A stretch of DNA of 56,939 bases from Candidatus Gastranaerophilales bacterium (GTDB taxonomy: Bacteria > Cyanobacteriota > Vampirovibrionia > Gastranaerophilales > Gastranaerophilaceae), in NCBI GenBank assembly GCA_900767135.1, contig CAAFYU010000069.1:1-56939 (forward strand), written 5' to 3'. Positions 1 through 8,228 of this stretch are shown piece by piece (position 1 is the stretch's first letter; every line of letters starts with the position of its first letter). Made by a program: the position numbers and the translations under genes. Under the pieces are notes generated by a model. It was not told where the DNA came from. It saw nothing but the letters and a program-made list of their open reading frames with translations, and made no database searches.

Positions 1-108
1 AAGAGTGAGGAAAACACCCGTTCCCATCCCGAACACGGTCGTAAAGACTCACCTCGGTGAAAATACTTGGCGGGCCACCGCCTGGGAAGATAACTCGTTG
101 CCAGCGCC
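1..108 (+). rRNA. rrf: 5S ribosomal RNA, 3' part (5' end outside window)
   Basis: The start of the window carries the conserved 5S loop segment CCCATCCCGAACACGG, then the helix IV/V region and a closing GCCAGCGCC 3' strand. About the first 10-15 bases of the molecule lie outside the window. An intrinsic terminator follows directly. The 3' end is placed to within a few bases. This is the distal end of an rRNA operon running on the plus strand. Confidence 0.9.
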
Positions 109-115
109 TTTATTT

Positions 116-155
116 AAAAAGAGAGAATTGATTATTTCAGTTCTCTCTTTTTTTA
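116..155 (+). terminator. Intrinsic terminator of the rRNA operon
   Basis: A 12-base perfect stem (AAAAAGAGAGAA with TTCTCTCTTTTT), extended inward by four more pairs including one G-T wobble, is followed by a T-run. It lies just after the 5S RNA. Confidence 0.85.
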
Positions 156-222
156 TTATATGCGTGATGTAATGCATCTAATATAGTAGGTTTATTATTA
201 TTAAAATTAGGTAATAAAATTT

Positions 223-837
223 ATGAATATATCTAAAATTACAACTAAATTATTTACTGTTTCAGCTTTTGCAGGAGCTTTAATTTGTGGAACAGCGAAG
301 TCGTATTCTCAGCATTATATTGAACAAGATAAGATAGAGCTTTCTTCGAAAGTGCCACCACAAGGGTCTGACGAGTATCGTTTTTTGAAAAATGCTCCAA
401 AGCCTGAAATAATTTATTTGGGTGAGGAGCGAAAAGCAAGATTTGTTGTGACTTTAAATGACAACAGATTATATCATTATAATGATTATGGTGAGCCGAT
501 AAAGGTTTATTCTGTTGCTTCCGGAAAGCCTTCTTCTCCAACATCAACAGGAGTTAGAATGGTTTCACACGTTGAGAGTTATCCGTATTTGACAGCACCT
601 AGGTCTACAAAACGTCGTCGTAGTCCAAGAAGTTATGGACCTAAAATAATTATTTTAGATAAAATAGATTTGTTGACCGGTGAAAAATCAATGATTGGAG
701 AATTTATCCACGGCAATAATGATTCGACAAGTATTGGTAAAAAGGTTTCTATGGGCTGTATCAGAATGGACAATAAGGTAATAAAATATTTGTCCGGAGT
801 TGTTAAGCGTGGCGATTTTGTTGTGATAAAAAAGTAA
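223..837 (+). CDS. L,D-transpeptidase (YkuD domain), exported
   Basis: This 204-residue protein has a hydrophobic signal or anchor segment at about residues 10-27. A YkuD catalytic domain (about 70-202) ends in the family signature, with His163-Gly164 and S-M-G-C-I-R-M around Cys179, the expected nucleophile. The family cross-links peptidoglycan through 3-3 bonds or attaches proteins to it in the periplasm. It stands alone between the rRNA operon and a decayed pilin leader. No strong Shine-Dalgarno precedes the ATG. The basic patch at about 128-136 (TKRRRSPR) is unusual and could contact the wall. The family call is firm; which linkage it makes cannot be told. Confidence 0.88.
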   Translation: MNISKITTKLFTVSAFAGALICGTAKSYSQHYIEQDKIELSSKVPPQGSDEYRFLKNAPKPEIIYLGEERKARFVVTLNDNRLYHYNDYGEPIKVYSVASGKPSSPTSTGVRMVSHVESYPYLTAPRSTKRRRSPRSYGPKIIILDKIDLLTGEKSMIGEFIHGNNDSTSIGKKVSMGCIRMDNKVIKYLSGVVKRGDFVVIKK

Positions 838-936
838 TATAGTATTTAACTTTTTTCGTAATAAGTTATAATGCATATGTAAATATTGGAAAAAGAGAGG
901 AATTTGTTATGAAAAAGTTATTTAGAGAGGCTTTCT

Positions 937-946
937 GGGGGGGGGG
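937..946 (+). repeat. Homopolymer tract G10 in an orphan pilin leader
   Basis: Ten consecutive G stand in AT-rich surroundings, at codons 10-13 of the orphan leader. This is the same position as the G8 tract of the pilin-like gene starting at 49230. Confidence 0.9.
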
Positions 947-1255
947 TGGTGAACGTGATATATACGTGGGGTTGGAGAAGCAGCTAAGCAGCTAGGAAGT
1001 GAGGCAGCTAGGTTTTTAAAAGGCGCTAGAACAATAAGACGTAAAGGCGATAAGTTCGTATCGGGGAAAGATGCTATTGCCCGTCATTCTGAGGTTCGCC
1101 AGAACCGAAAGAATCTTGCTGATTATAATTCAAAACAGTTGCAAAAAATCAAAACTCTTTTTTTTGAAACAGACCAAGTTTCGTTGTCGGATTGGCAAAT
1201 CCGACCTACATCTAAAAACTTTGCATCTAAATCAATTTCTCACAAGATTAATATT

Positions 1256-1275
1256 GGCGGGGTAGGTACCCCGCC
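1256..1275. repeat. Perfect GC-rich inverted repeat
   Basis: GGCGGGGTA and TACCCCGCC are separated by two bases. It resembles the hairpin modules with a GTAGGT...ACCTAC core scattered elsewhere in the window (1187-1206, 26672-26695, 10302-10327). Confidence 0.7.
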
Positions 1276-1384
1276 CTACTAAACCACCCACCCCAAAAAA
1301 ATGTTGCTAACAAATAATTCCCCAAAATCCAATTGTAACGAAATGTAAAAATGGATTTAAAAATGCCTGAAACCCTGTCATAAT

Positions 1385-1417
1385 GCCGCTATGCTATGCT
1401 ATGCTATGCTATGCGGC
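1385..1417 (+). repeat. Five tandem GCTAT units inside a GCCGC/GCGGC hairpin
   Basis: Five exact GCTAT units (1388-1412) are enclosed by complementary GCCGC (1385-1389) and GCGGC (1413-1417). The repeat lies about 80 bases before the Shine-Dalgarno-linked start of the gene at 1494. It also falls inside an open frame that continues upstream to an ATG at 1383, so unit gain or loss would shift that frame. Confidence 0.85.
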
Positions 1418-1493
1418 GCACTGTGGCAACTTTTCCAGCTTTCATGTTTTTATGAATATGTGTGTGTATCAAGGAATCGAAAGGAAACAATTT

Positions 1494-2150
1494 ATGGCAA
1501 TTGATAGTGTGAACAATTCAAGTAGCAATGCAGGATTATATGCAGGCGGTGCGGCGGTGGTTGGTGCAGGAGCAGGTGCTGCTGCCGGTTATCTGACAAA
1601 GCCGTTTTTGAAAGATGGCGCTCCAACAGATAGTTTTGTGAAAAAGATGAATGAATATATGGTTGATTTTTTAGATGAAGATGCTAAGAAGTCATATAAC
1701 GAAGCGTGTGAAAATTTGAAAAAAATGGATAATGTCAAAAATGCAGATGAGTTAAAAGACTTTATTCGTAATAACAAAACATTGCAAGAGTCCGGATTCG
1801 TTGATACTCTTTTGGAACAAATAGACGAAAAAGGTTTTGAACAAAGTAAAAAAGAATTAAAAGAAGGTATTCAAATAGTATTAGATGCGCGAGATAAAAT
1901 GGCGAAAAAAGTTTTTGAGTGGTCTTGGGATTCTAATAAGGGAAGTTTTGTTCGCAACGCTGAGAACGTAACCGAAGAAGGTTTTAATGCAGTTAAAAAA
2001 GCAGCACGTAGTATCCAAGGTAAAGCAGCTATGATGTATGCTGCAATTGGGGCCGGAGTGCTTGGAACAGTCGGGCTTTTGTGCGGAATGCTTGGCGGAA
2101 GTAAAGAACAATCAGTGCAAGCAGATGAAAAAGTTAATATGCAAGCCTAA
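1494..2150 (+). CDS. Lineage-specific protein with two glycine-rich hydrophobic segments
   Basis: This 218-residue protein is of no family I recognise. A Gly/Ala-rich hydrophobic segment at about residues 14-33 and a second at about 180-202 flank a charged helical middle rich in Lys, Glu and Asp. The second could be a membrane span. I chose ATG 1494 because GAAAGGAAAC lies just upstream. The frame is open further back to 1383, but that extension would encode the GCTAT tandem repeat and has no ribosome binding site. Two-hydrophobic-segment proteins recur in the window (2927, 11976 and 38052). A strong terminator follows at once, so it is monocistronic. Confidence 0.7.
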   Translation: MAIDSVNNSSSNAGLYAGGAAVVGAGAGAAAGYLTKPFLKDGAPTDSFVKKMNEYMVDFLDEDAKKSYNEACENLKKMDNVKNADELKDFIRNNKTLQESGFVDTLLEQIDEKGFEQSKKELKEGIQIVLDARDKMAKKVFEWSWDSNKGSFVRNAENVTEEGFNAVKKAARSIQGKAAMMYAAIGAGVLGTVGLLCGMLGGSKEQSVQADEKVNMQA

Positions 2151-2177
2151 TTATTAAAATAAATATTTGAAGAAAGC

Positions 2178-2213
2178 AATAAGGTGTAGCAATTGATGCT
2201 ACACCTTATTTGT
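2178..2213 (+). terminator. Intrinsic terminator after the 1494 gene
   Basis: A perfect 14-base stem (AATAAGGTGTAGCA with TGCTACACCTTATT) around a five-base ATTGA loop is followed by TTGTTGTT. Confidence 0.85.
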
Positions 2214-2221
2214 TGTTGAGT

Positions 2222-2243
2222 ATGAGAACTTATAAGTTCTCAT
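2222..2243. repeat. Perfect 22-base palindrome
   Basis: ATGAGAACTTATAAGTTCTC plus AT reads identically on both strands and abuts the stop of the small minus-strand gene at 2245. It could act as that gene's terminator stem or as a protein-binding dyad. It lacks a T-run on the minus side. Confidence 0.6.
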
Positions 2244-2244
2244 G

Positions 2245-2472
2245 TTATATTTCAAAACCTTTTACATCGTCTTTAAAGCATTGGCAAGATGGACTTGTTG
2301 TGCCGTCACAGCATTTTGAATGTCCGTTTTGGCAGCCACAAACTCCTCCGTGGCGAGAACAACAGCCTCGTCCAGCTACACATTGATTTGTGGAATTACT
2401 GTAAGCATTGTACGCAGATATTGTACCTACAACTATTGCGAAACCTAATAGACAGAATAAAAACTTTTTCAT
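2245..2472 (-). CDS. Small secreted cysteine-rich protein
   Basis: This 75-residue protein starts MKKFLFCLLGFAIVVG and has a clear signal peptide or N-terminal anchor. It is followed by a short mature part with about ten cysteines, including CCSRHGGVCGC and KCCDG..SPSCQC. AGGAGGGTTTAT precedes the ATG at 2472, which decides the start over the longer open frame to 2601. The CCS-HGGV pattern recurs in small exported proteins of many bacteria, but I know no function for it. The paired cysteines suggest disulfides or metal binding outside the cytoplasm. Confidence 0.75.
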   Translation of the reverse strand: MKKFLFCLLGFAIVVGTISAYNAYSNSTNQCVAGRGCCSRHGGVCGCQNGHSKCCDGTTSPSCQCFKDDVKGFEI

Positions 2473-2926
2473 ATAAACCCTCCTAGTGCGTTTAGGATAG
2501 CTTAAAAAGAAATTTAATGCAAGTAATGATTTTGTCAGGCGTTGCCTGACATACAGGCTTCTCCTGAAAAAATGCAAAGGCTTAAGAATTGTTCCCCTCA
2601 CCCGAATTTCTTAGTGAACGCTAGTGAACTTAGAAATTCTACCCTGTCTTGAATTTGCTTGTCACTTCGCTCGCACTATACGAGTACGCTCCCGCTTTCA
2701 CTCTTTGCTCGCTCGTTCTCCACGCTCCCAGAGTTCCACAAAAGCAATTTTTTGCCCTCTTTGGAAAATCAAGAAAAACTTCTCGGCAGGGCTACGTGCG
2801 TAGCACTTGCAGTTTACTCCATCTGCTTGTTATCCGGACTTGTTACACTTCATTTATTCGCAGATTTGTTTATTTCCTTTTAGGTGAGAGAGTTCATCGC
2901 AACGAAAATGAGTTGTCTGGACTCCA
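2473..2926. other. Intergenic stretch, no credible gene
   Basis: Open frames here have no ribosome binding site and odd composition. The stretch contains the near-palindrome GGCTACGTGCGTAGCAC (2785-2801), which recurs inside the pilin gene leader at about 49109-49125, and TCGCTCG-rich scraps. It looks like dispersed-repeat debris. Confidence 0.5.
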
Positions 2927-3403
2927 TTAGTATTTTTTATTTAAATCATTATAGTGTCCAAAGCCCAAAACGTCTTTAAATAGTTTAAATCCTGCATAAA
3001 TTCCAAGCCCTATTGCGGAACCTTTTGACCATTTGCCTTTTCCGCACAAGGCTCCAAGCCCCAAGCCAAGTGGAACAACATTGTCTACCAACATTGAGCC
3101 AAAACCTTTGAAATAGCCGATTGCTGAGTTGACAAAGTGTCGAAAATTATTTTCTGTTTCAAAATTAAACACACCTTTTTTCAAGTTCGACATAGTGGCA
3201 CTCGGGCTAGTTAAGTATTGAGAATTACTGAATGCGTCCATGCAAGCATCTGCATCACGACTTTTGGAATATACATCTGATTGGAGTTTGCCAACAATGT
3301 GTGAATCGTATGCCAAAATTCCCAAAGCAGTGGCTCCAACACCCTTGGCCAAATATTTTGTAAAATTCGTTTTTACTGATGAGAATGCTGTACTTAAACT
3401 CAT
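2927..3403 (-). CDS. Lineage-specific hydrophobic protein
   Basis: This 158-residue protein is of no family I recognise. It has a weakly hydrophobic Gly/Ala stretch at about residues 20-32 and a Gly-rich C-terminal hydrophobic region (about 98-150, with VPLGLGLGALCG and AIGLGIYAGFKLF). It starts seven bases after the stop of the Gln/Pro-rich HEAT-like protein at 3411-4235, so the two are almost certainly co-transcribed and may act together at the membrane. Its style resembles the proteins at 1494 and 11976. Confidence 0.7.
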   Translation of the reverse strand: MSLSTAFSSVKTNFTKYLAKGVGATALGILAYDSHIVGKLQSDVYSKSRDADACMDAFSNSQYLTSPSATMSNLKKGVFNFETENNFRHFVNSAIGYFKGFGSMLVDNVVPLGLGLGALCGKGKWSKGSAIGLGIYAGFKLFKDVLGFGHYNDLNKKY

Positions 3404-3410
3404 TTTTTAC

Positions 3411-4235
3411 CTATTTCCCTGTTGATTCTGATTTTTTTGTTTCTGTTTTCTTTTTGTCAGAATCTTTTACTTCAAATTCTTTTTCGACCTTTTGTCCTGA
3501 CATTTTCAAAAGGACATTAGTTGCTTGCATTGCATCTTGTCCGTAACCGGTGTCTGAATTTTGTATTTGTTTTAATACGTTAACCGTAAAGTCATCGCCT
3601 GTGACAATTCTAGAATCAAGTGCAGACAAAGCCATTACTCTGATTGGCGTCGATGGGTCTTGCAACATCTTGTTAATCAATGCATTAAGAGCTTTGTCAT
3701 CTTTTCTGGAATGATCTTCCTCTAATCTTGCCAAAACTTCCTTTGCACCCATCATTCGAACTTCTTTATCTTGGCTGTTTAAATAATTTTCAAGGTTTCT
3801 GATATAATCATCTGTTAACTGAACGATTTCTCGTTTTTCAGTTTTTTTCCCATCTGTATTGGTTGTGGAAGCATTTCCGTTTACACCATTTGGAGCGTAA
3901 TTGTTTGTGTAATAATTTGGAGGGTAACAACCTGAATTTTGTCCATAATTTGGTGCGTTTACGTTATAAACGGGTGCCGTTCCCCCCGGTGGAGTAACAG
4001 ACGGGTTGAAAATCTGGATATTTACACCGGAATAATTCGGAACTTGAACATTTTGACCTTGTTGAGGCTGTCCCATTGGTGCTGTTTGATATTGAGGAGC
4101 TTGCACTTGTTGAGGCGGTTGTGCTTGTGCCATCTGTTGCACTTGCGGTTGAGCCGGCTGTTGTGGTGGCATATAAGATTGTGGTGCCTGAACAATCGGT
4201 TGCTGAATGTTTTGTTGTCCCATTGAATTTTGCAT
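3411..4235 (-). CDS. Protein with Gln/Pro-rich N-terminus and HEAT-like C-terminus
   Basis: This 274-residue protein has two parts. Residues 1-125 are low complexity, rich in Gln, Pro, Asn and Tyr. Residues 140-250 are helical and resemble HEAT/armadillo repeats (EVRMMGAKEVLARL, TPIRVMALSALDSR). The tail is Lys/Glu-rich. HEAT-type helices usually serve protein binding; the disordered half may be a flexible tether. It heads a two-gene operon with the hydrophobic protein at 2927-3403. A second HEAT-like protein lies at 10959. Function is unknown. Confidence 0.72.
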   Translation of the reverse strand: MQNSMGQQNIQQPIVQAPQSYMPPQQPAQPQVQQMAQAQPPQQVQAPQYQTAPMGQPQQGQNVQVPNYSGVNIQIFNPSVTPPGGTAPVYNVNAPNYGQNSGCYPPNYYTNNYAPNGVNGNASTTNTDGKKTEKREIVQLTDDYIRNLENYLNSQDKEVRMMGAKEVLARLEEDHSRKDDKALNALINKMLQDPSTPIRVMALSALDSRIVTGDDFTVNVLKQIQNSDTGYGQDAMQATNVLLKMSGQKVEKEFEVKDSDKKKTETKKSESTGK

Positions 4236-4345
4236 ATAAAACGACCTTTTACTACTACCTTATCTATATAAAGGAAAAATGTGATAAAATATTGCGTGTT
4301 TTTTAAGAAATGTAACAGAAATATTTTTATTTTTATTGTTAGGAA

Positions 4346-4351
4346 TATAAT
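4346..4351 (+). promoter_or_regulatory. -10 box six bases before the ykgJ-like start codon
   Basis: TATAAT ends six bases before ATG 4358, so transcription would start at or next to the start codon. The only AGGA is 12-15 bases from the ATG and overlaps the -10 box, so it would not be in the mRNA. The -35 is poor. Confidence 0.5.
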
Positions 4352-4357
4352 TTATTT

Positions 4358-4939
4358 ATGGGCAGTTATGAAGAAAACTATTTAGCAAAGCGTCCTCAAC
4401 ATCTTTGTCACATGTGTGGTAAATGTTGTCGAATGTCTACAACCTCAACTCCTTATGAAGAGTTAAAAAAACTTGCAGCGGAAGGACATCAAGGTGCAAT
4501 TGATTTTCTTTCGATTTTCGTGCCATATAAATCAATTGAAGAAGCTCGAAAAGTTGAGCCGGAAGTCGTTGAAAATGTTATTCAGCGTCAGAAAGAAGAT
4601 GGTAAATATAATGAAGCAAATTTGACTTTTTATGGGTGTAAATATTTAGGCAAAGACAATTTGTGCACTCGTTACGAATCTCGTTTAGACCTGTGTAAGC
4701 ACTGTCCGTCAACACCTTGGTCAATTGTTCCTCCGGGGTGCGGATTTGAAGGCTGGCTTTTTTGGCAAAGAGAAGAAATTAAGAAAAAAATTCGTCTTGA
4801 AAAAGAAGAATTATTAGACTTAAAAATTCTACGCCTTAAAACAACAAATGAAGATGTTCTAAAAAAAATCAGCCTTGTAGAACAAAAAATTCAAAAATCT
4901 ATTGATCTTTATAAAAAATACGGTTCAGAAGACTGGTAA
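4358..4939 (+). CDS. YkgJ-like cysteine-cluster (metal-binding) protein
   Basis: This 193-residue protein carries CHMCGKCCRM at residues 17-25 and a second group (GCKYL, LCTRYESRLDLCKHCP, PPGCGFEGW) further on. That is the layout of the YkgJ/UPF0153 family, thought to bind zinc or iron-sulfur through clustered cysteines. The C-terminal third is a charged helix, probably coiled coil (about 150-190). The mRNA may be leaderless, given a -10 box six bases before the ATG. It converges with the GH57 gene, with three bases between the stops. The biochemical role of the family is not established. Confidence 0.82.
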   Translation: MGSYEENYLAKRPQHLCHMCGKCCRMSTTSTPYEELKKLAAEGHQGAIDFLSIFVPYKSIEEARKVEPEVVENVIQRQKEDGKYNEANLTFYGCKYLGKDNLCTRYESRLDLCKHCPSTPWSIVPPGCGFEGWLFWQREEIKKKIRLEKEELLDLKILRLKTTNEDVLKKISLVEQKIQKSIDLYKKYGSEDW

Positions 4940-4942
4940 AGC

Positions 4943-7444
4943 TTATTGTAACAAAGCTTTATCCAATTTTTTTCTGTAAAATTCAGTATTAATATTCAAG
5001 TTTTCTCCGATTTCAAGCAACATTTCAACAAAATGTTTTATTGAATTTCTCTTTGTTTTGAAAGCATCAGAATCAATTATATCGCCGATTTTATGGTAAA
5101 TCTTGGCAAAATAAATGTTTTGAGCTTCTGCAATATCAACTTGAAGTTCAAGTTTTCGGATATTTTCAAAGAGTTCCAACAGAACATCGGCTTGTTGAAT
5201 TTCAAAACTATGAACAAGTCTATTGATATTTTGAAGAATTTTCTTGCCAAAAACCTTGTTAGAAGGCGTTTTGTCCAACTGAATATCAATTTTTTTAGCT
5301 TCCGAGTTTATGTCAATTGCTTGTTGAATAATATCTTCGTCCATAAAACCTGTCGAATGTACCACAATATCATTAAATCTATGACTTAACGCATAAGATG
5401 CAGAGATTTTGAATTCATCAGGAATTTTCAATCCCAATCCTTGCAAATGATAGATTGAACCTTTACCATCATCATACATATCTTGGTATGTTTGGGAGAA
5501 TTTTTCCAACTTACCTTTCAACAGAATTTGAAGAATTTTACGTCTTTCTTCAATAAATATATCTTTTAACGTAAAATATTCTTTGCCAAAATACTCATCA
5601 AGAGCTCTGATAATTTCGGTTAGAGTGTTTGCTGTAAACGTTTTTATCAACTCTGCTTTAATCTTATTATATTCGGCATCATCTGAATATTCTTTGATTG
5701 CACAGTGAAAATCTCCGCCTGCATATTGCATTAGAGCAAGCATAAGGTTGGATTTTTGCATTGTAATTCTTGATTGAATTTCAATATGTGCGACAACAAA
5801 AGTCGCAGAGCCTTTTTGCACCCTTTTATAAGCAAGTCTGTTGATTGTGTAGCAATAAACATCTTCTTCGTCTTCAAAGTCTTCATACAATGATGATATA
5901 GCCCATAAACACGCAATTTGCTTAGGTGTAATAATTGATGGTTTAACAAATTTTTCAAAAATGTCTTTACCCGTTCCAAAATCAGTAATATTACTTTTTG
6001 CTTCGGCAAGAATATTTGTGAAATTTTCTTCAAGATTTTTATCTGTAAACCTTGCTGCAAGTTGCATTGCACGAGCTGCATATTTCATAATCTGAACGGT
6101 TTCAATCCCTGAAATTTCTGAGAAAAACCAACCGCAACTTGTATACATCAATAATGCTTGACGTTGAATTTCCAACAATTCCATAGCACGAACTTTGTCT
6201 TCATCAGACAAATCAGGCTTGAAATTTTCATGTTGAAATTTTTTAACATTCATTTCACTTCTGTCTAAAATAACGTTAATGTACTCATTTCGAACTTTCC
6301 AACAGTCATCAAAATATTTCGGACCTTCTTTTTCAAAAACACCAACCAACTCATCACGTAAGTAGTCAAGAGCGTTTCTTAAAGGTTTTCTCCATTTCTG
6401 ATTCCACCCCGGGTGTCCGCCTGTTGAACAGCCACAATCTTCTTTCCATCTTCCAACACCATGGAAGCAACTCCAGCTTGATGCTTGTTTGATATCAACT
6501 TCACAATCACTACGGTATTTGTCCAAATATTCAGCATAGTTGGTGATCGTAAAACCTTCGTCTTTCGCCTTAATTTTCAAAACATAAGAAAGAGCCATAT
6601 CACCAAATTTTGTATGATGCCCGTAACTTTCGCCATCTGTTGCGATGTTCACAAGCTGTGGGTAATCTCTGCAATCAGAAATTCCTTCTTTAAGCCTTTT
6701 GATAAACTTGTTTCCGTCTTTCAAAAGTTCGTCAAAAGCGACAGAACGAGAAATTGCACCATCATAGAAAAATAAATCAATAAATTTTCCGGGTGCAGAT
6801 TTTATATAATACCTGTAAGAGCGTGCAGGATCAATGTTCCCCCAGCTGACATCTTGCCAATCTTTATCACCTTTTTTTCTAAATTTAAGAGCTTGATAAG
6901 GGGAAAGAACAGTAAATTTAATCCCATTTTCTTCTAAAAGTCGAAGCGTTTCATCATCAACTGCGGTTTCTGCAAGCCACATACCTTCCGGTTTTCTGCC
7001 AAAACGATAAGTAAAATCTCGAATTCCCCAAAGGATTTGGGTCCGTTTATCATTTTCGTTCGCCAAAGGCATAATTATGTGGTTGTAAACCTGGGCCATA
7101 GCATTCCCATGGCCTGAGTGTTCAGCAACACTTTCAATATCTGCCTTAATAATTCTTTCGTAAGTTAGAGGAGCGAAGTGTTCCAGCCAAGAAAGTAATG
7201 TCGGGCCAAAGTTAAAACTCATGTGCTCGTAGTTATTCACAACGTCCAAAATCCTGTTTCTGCTATCGACGATTTTAGAAACAGAATTCGGATTATAACA
7301 TTCTTTGCAAATTCGCTCATTCCAATCGTGGAACGGCAAAGCACTATCTTGTAATTCTATCGCTTCAAGCCATGGATTTTCTCTCGGTGGTTGATAAAAA
7401 TGCCCATGGATTGTTAAAAATACTTCGTTTTTCTTATTGCCCAT
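4943..7444 (-). CDS. Glycoside hydrolase family 57 protein with DUF3536
   Basis: This 833-residue protein opens with TIHGHFYQPPRENPW (residues 11-25), the GH57 N-terminal signature. Later motifs include MWLAETAVDD (Glu159, at the position of a conserved acid in these families) and IATDGESYGHH (Asp270, Glu272, His276-277). The half from about residue 370 matches the DUF3536 arrangement. The family includes alpha-glucan-acting enzymes, so a role in glycogen or other alpha-glucan turnover in the cytoplasm is likely. There is no signal peptide. GGAG lies before the ATG, and the next gene upstream encodes a small exported protein. The substrate is inferred, not shown. Confidence 0.9.
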   Translation of the reverse strand: MGNKKNEVFLTIHGHFYQPPRENPWLEAIELQDSALPFHDWNERICKECYNPNSVSKIVDSRNRILDVVNNYEHMSFNFGPTLLSWLEHFAPLTYERIIKADIESVAEHSGHGNAMAQVYNHIIMPLANENDKRTQILWGIRDFTYRFGRKPEGMWLAETAVDDETLRLLEENGIKFTVLSPYQALKFRKKGDKDWQDVSWGNIDPARSYRYYIKSAPGKFIDLFFYDGAISRSVAFDELLKDGNKFIKRLKEGISDCRDYPQLVNIATDGESYGHHTKFGDMALSYVLKIKAKDEGFTITNYAEYLDKYRSDCEVDIKQASSWSCFHGVGRWKEDCGCSTGGHPGWNQKWRKPLRNALDYLRDELVGVFEKEGPKYFDDCWKVRNEYINVILDRSEMNVKKFQHENFKPDLSDEDKVRAMELLEIQRQALLMYTSCGWFFSEISGIETVQIMKYAARAMQLAARFTDKNLEENFTNILAEAKSNITDFGTGKDIFEKFVKPSIITPKQIACLWAISSLYEDFEDEEDVYCYTINRLAYKRVQKGSATFVVAHIEIQSRITMQKSNLMLALMQYAGGDFHCAIKEYSDDAEYNKIKAELIKTFTANTLTEIIRALDEYFGKEYFTLKDIFIEERRKILQILLKGKLEKFSQTYQDMYDDGKGSIYHLQGLGLKIPDEFKISASYALSHRFNDIVVHSTGFMDEDIIQQAIDINSEAKKIDIQLDKTPSNKVFGKKILQNINRLVHSFEIQQADVLLELFENIRKLELQVDIAEAQNIYFAKIYHKIGDIIDSDAFKTKRNSIKHFVEMLLEIGENLNINTEFYRKKLDKALLQ

Positions 7445-7469
7445 TTCTTAACTCCGTAGTATAAATCTT

Positions 7470-7964
7470 TTATTTGTTTTCATCTTTTGGTTTTGTACTA
7501 ATTACAGTGAAATTATTTACATCAACCCAAGGATCGCCCAATGCGGTTGAAAAAACTCGTCCGGTAAATTCTACGATATCACCTGAATTCAAGTCAATAT
7601 GTTTTTCTGCCTCGGTTCTTGAAATAAATATTTTCATTTCAGACAAAGGAATATTGTGACTTTGTACATCAGGTCTTTGAATTAAAAATGAAATATATTT
7701 TTCAGAACTTCTCATTGCAGGCTTGTAATCAAGTCCAAGAGTTGAAAACTTGTCAAACTTTGCTCTGATTTTAATATTTTTATTCAAATAAAAATTTGGA
7801 CGATTTACGACATCGACAGGGTTTACGCTAATATACCCCTGCTGAGTTTGCTGTTGTTGAGGTGCAATTGGTGCTGCGGTATATGCCATAATTGCATTTC
7901 CGGAATACGCACTAATTCCAACAGCAACCGCCAATATTAATAACCAATTTTTTATTTTATTCAT
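7470..7964 (-). CDS. Exported small protein, possibly OB-fold
   Basis: This 164-residue protein has a signal peptide (about residues 5-27), a short Gln-rich linker (QQQQTQQG), and a beta-rich domain of about 110 residues. The pattern of the domain (NKNIKIRAKFD ... GDIVEFTGRV ... WVDVNNFTVI) resembles periplasmic OB-fold proteins. It sits 25 bases upstream of the GH57 gene on the same strand, so the two may be co-transcribed even though one product is exported. GAGGAAAG precedes the ATG. Function is unknown. Confidence 0.68.
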   Translation of the reverse strand: MNKIKNWLLILAVAVGISAYSGNAIMAYTAAPIAPQQQQTQQGYISVNPVDVVNRPNFYLNKNIKIRAKFDKFSTLGLDYKPAMRSSEKYISFLIQRPDVQSHNIPLSEMKIFISRTEAEKHIDLNSGDIVEFTGRVFSTALGDPWVDVNNFTVISTKPKDENK

Positions 7965-8228
7965 AAATAGCTTTCCTCTTATTTTATTTACAACAACATA
8001 TTAGCACAATTTTTAGATTTTGTAACTACCCGAATAAAGGATTTATTAAAAAGTTATTAGCTACCAGATGCAAAGATGCGAAGTCTGTATCAAATGCAGC
8101 TAAGCAGCTAGGAAGCGAGGCAGCTAGGTTTTTAGAAGTGGATAAAGCAGATAACTAGGGGCGTTGCAATTACTATAAAATTACGAAGTCAAATTGCCAC
8201 GATAGCGGAATGAGCAATAACTCGTTAG
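7965..8228. other. Intergenic stretch with dispersed repeat modules
   Basis: It contains the GATGCAAAGATGC module (about 8067) and the GCAGCTAAGCAGCTAGGAAG module (8096-8135) also found in pilin leaders at 980, 24279, 26639 and 34670. No gene is seen. Confidence 0.6.

Larger units (their letters stand above)
909..1275 (+). pseudogene. Decayed pilin-type leader with G10 tract and no pilin domain
   Basis: A Shine-Dalgarno (GAGAGG) precedes ATG at 909, which opens with MKKLFREAFW and then a run of ten G (937-946). The start matches the leader of the pilin-like gene at 49230 (MRNLFRNAFGG), including a shared CGTGATATA after the tract. The ATG frame stops at a TAG near 995, yet another frame then stays open for about 100 codons through dispersed repeat modules, to a stop just after the hairpin at 1256-1275. 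No FTLAE pilin domain follows, so this is a remnant or an unlinked cassette. Confidence 0.55.

Noticed and set aside
1071..1265. 64-codon plus-strand frame
   Set aside because: It runs through dispersed repeat modules in a frame other than the leader's, has no ribosome binding site, and has no protein-like features.
1388..1412. GCTAT repeats as a CRISPR or integron site
   Set aside because: Units are five bases with no spacers and no associated genes; a simple sequence repeat.
2649..2930. 93-codon plus-strand frame before the 2927 gene
   Set aside because: No ribosome binding site, composition unlike neighbours, and overlapping frames of similar length; treated as repeat debris.
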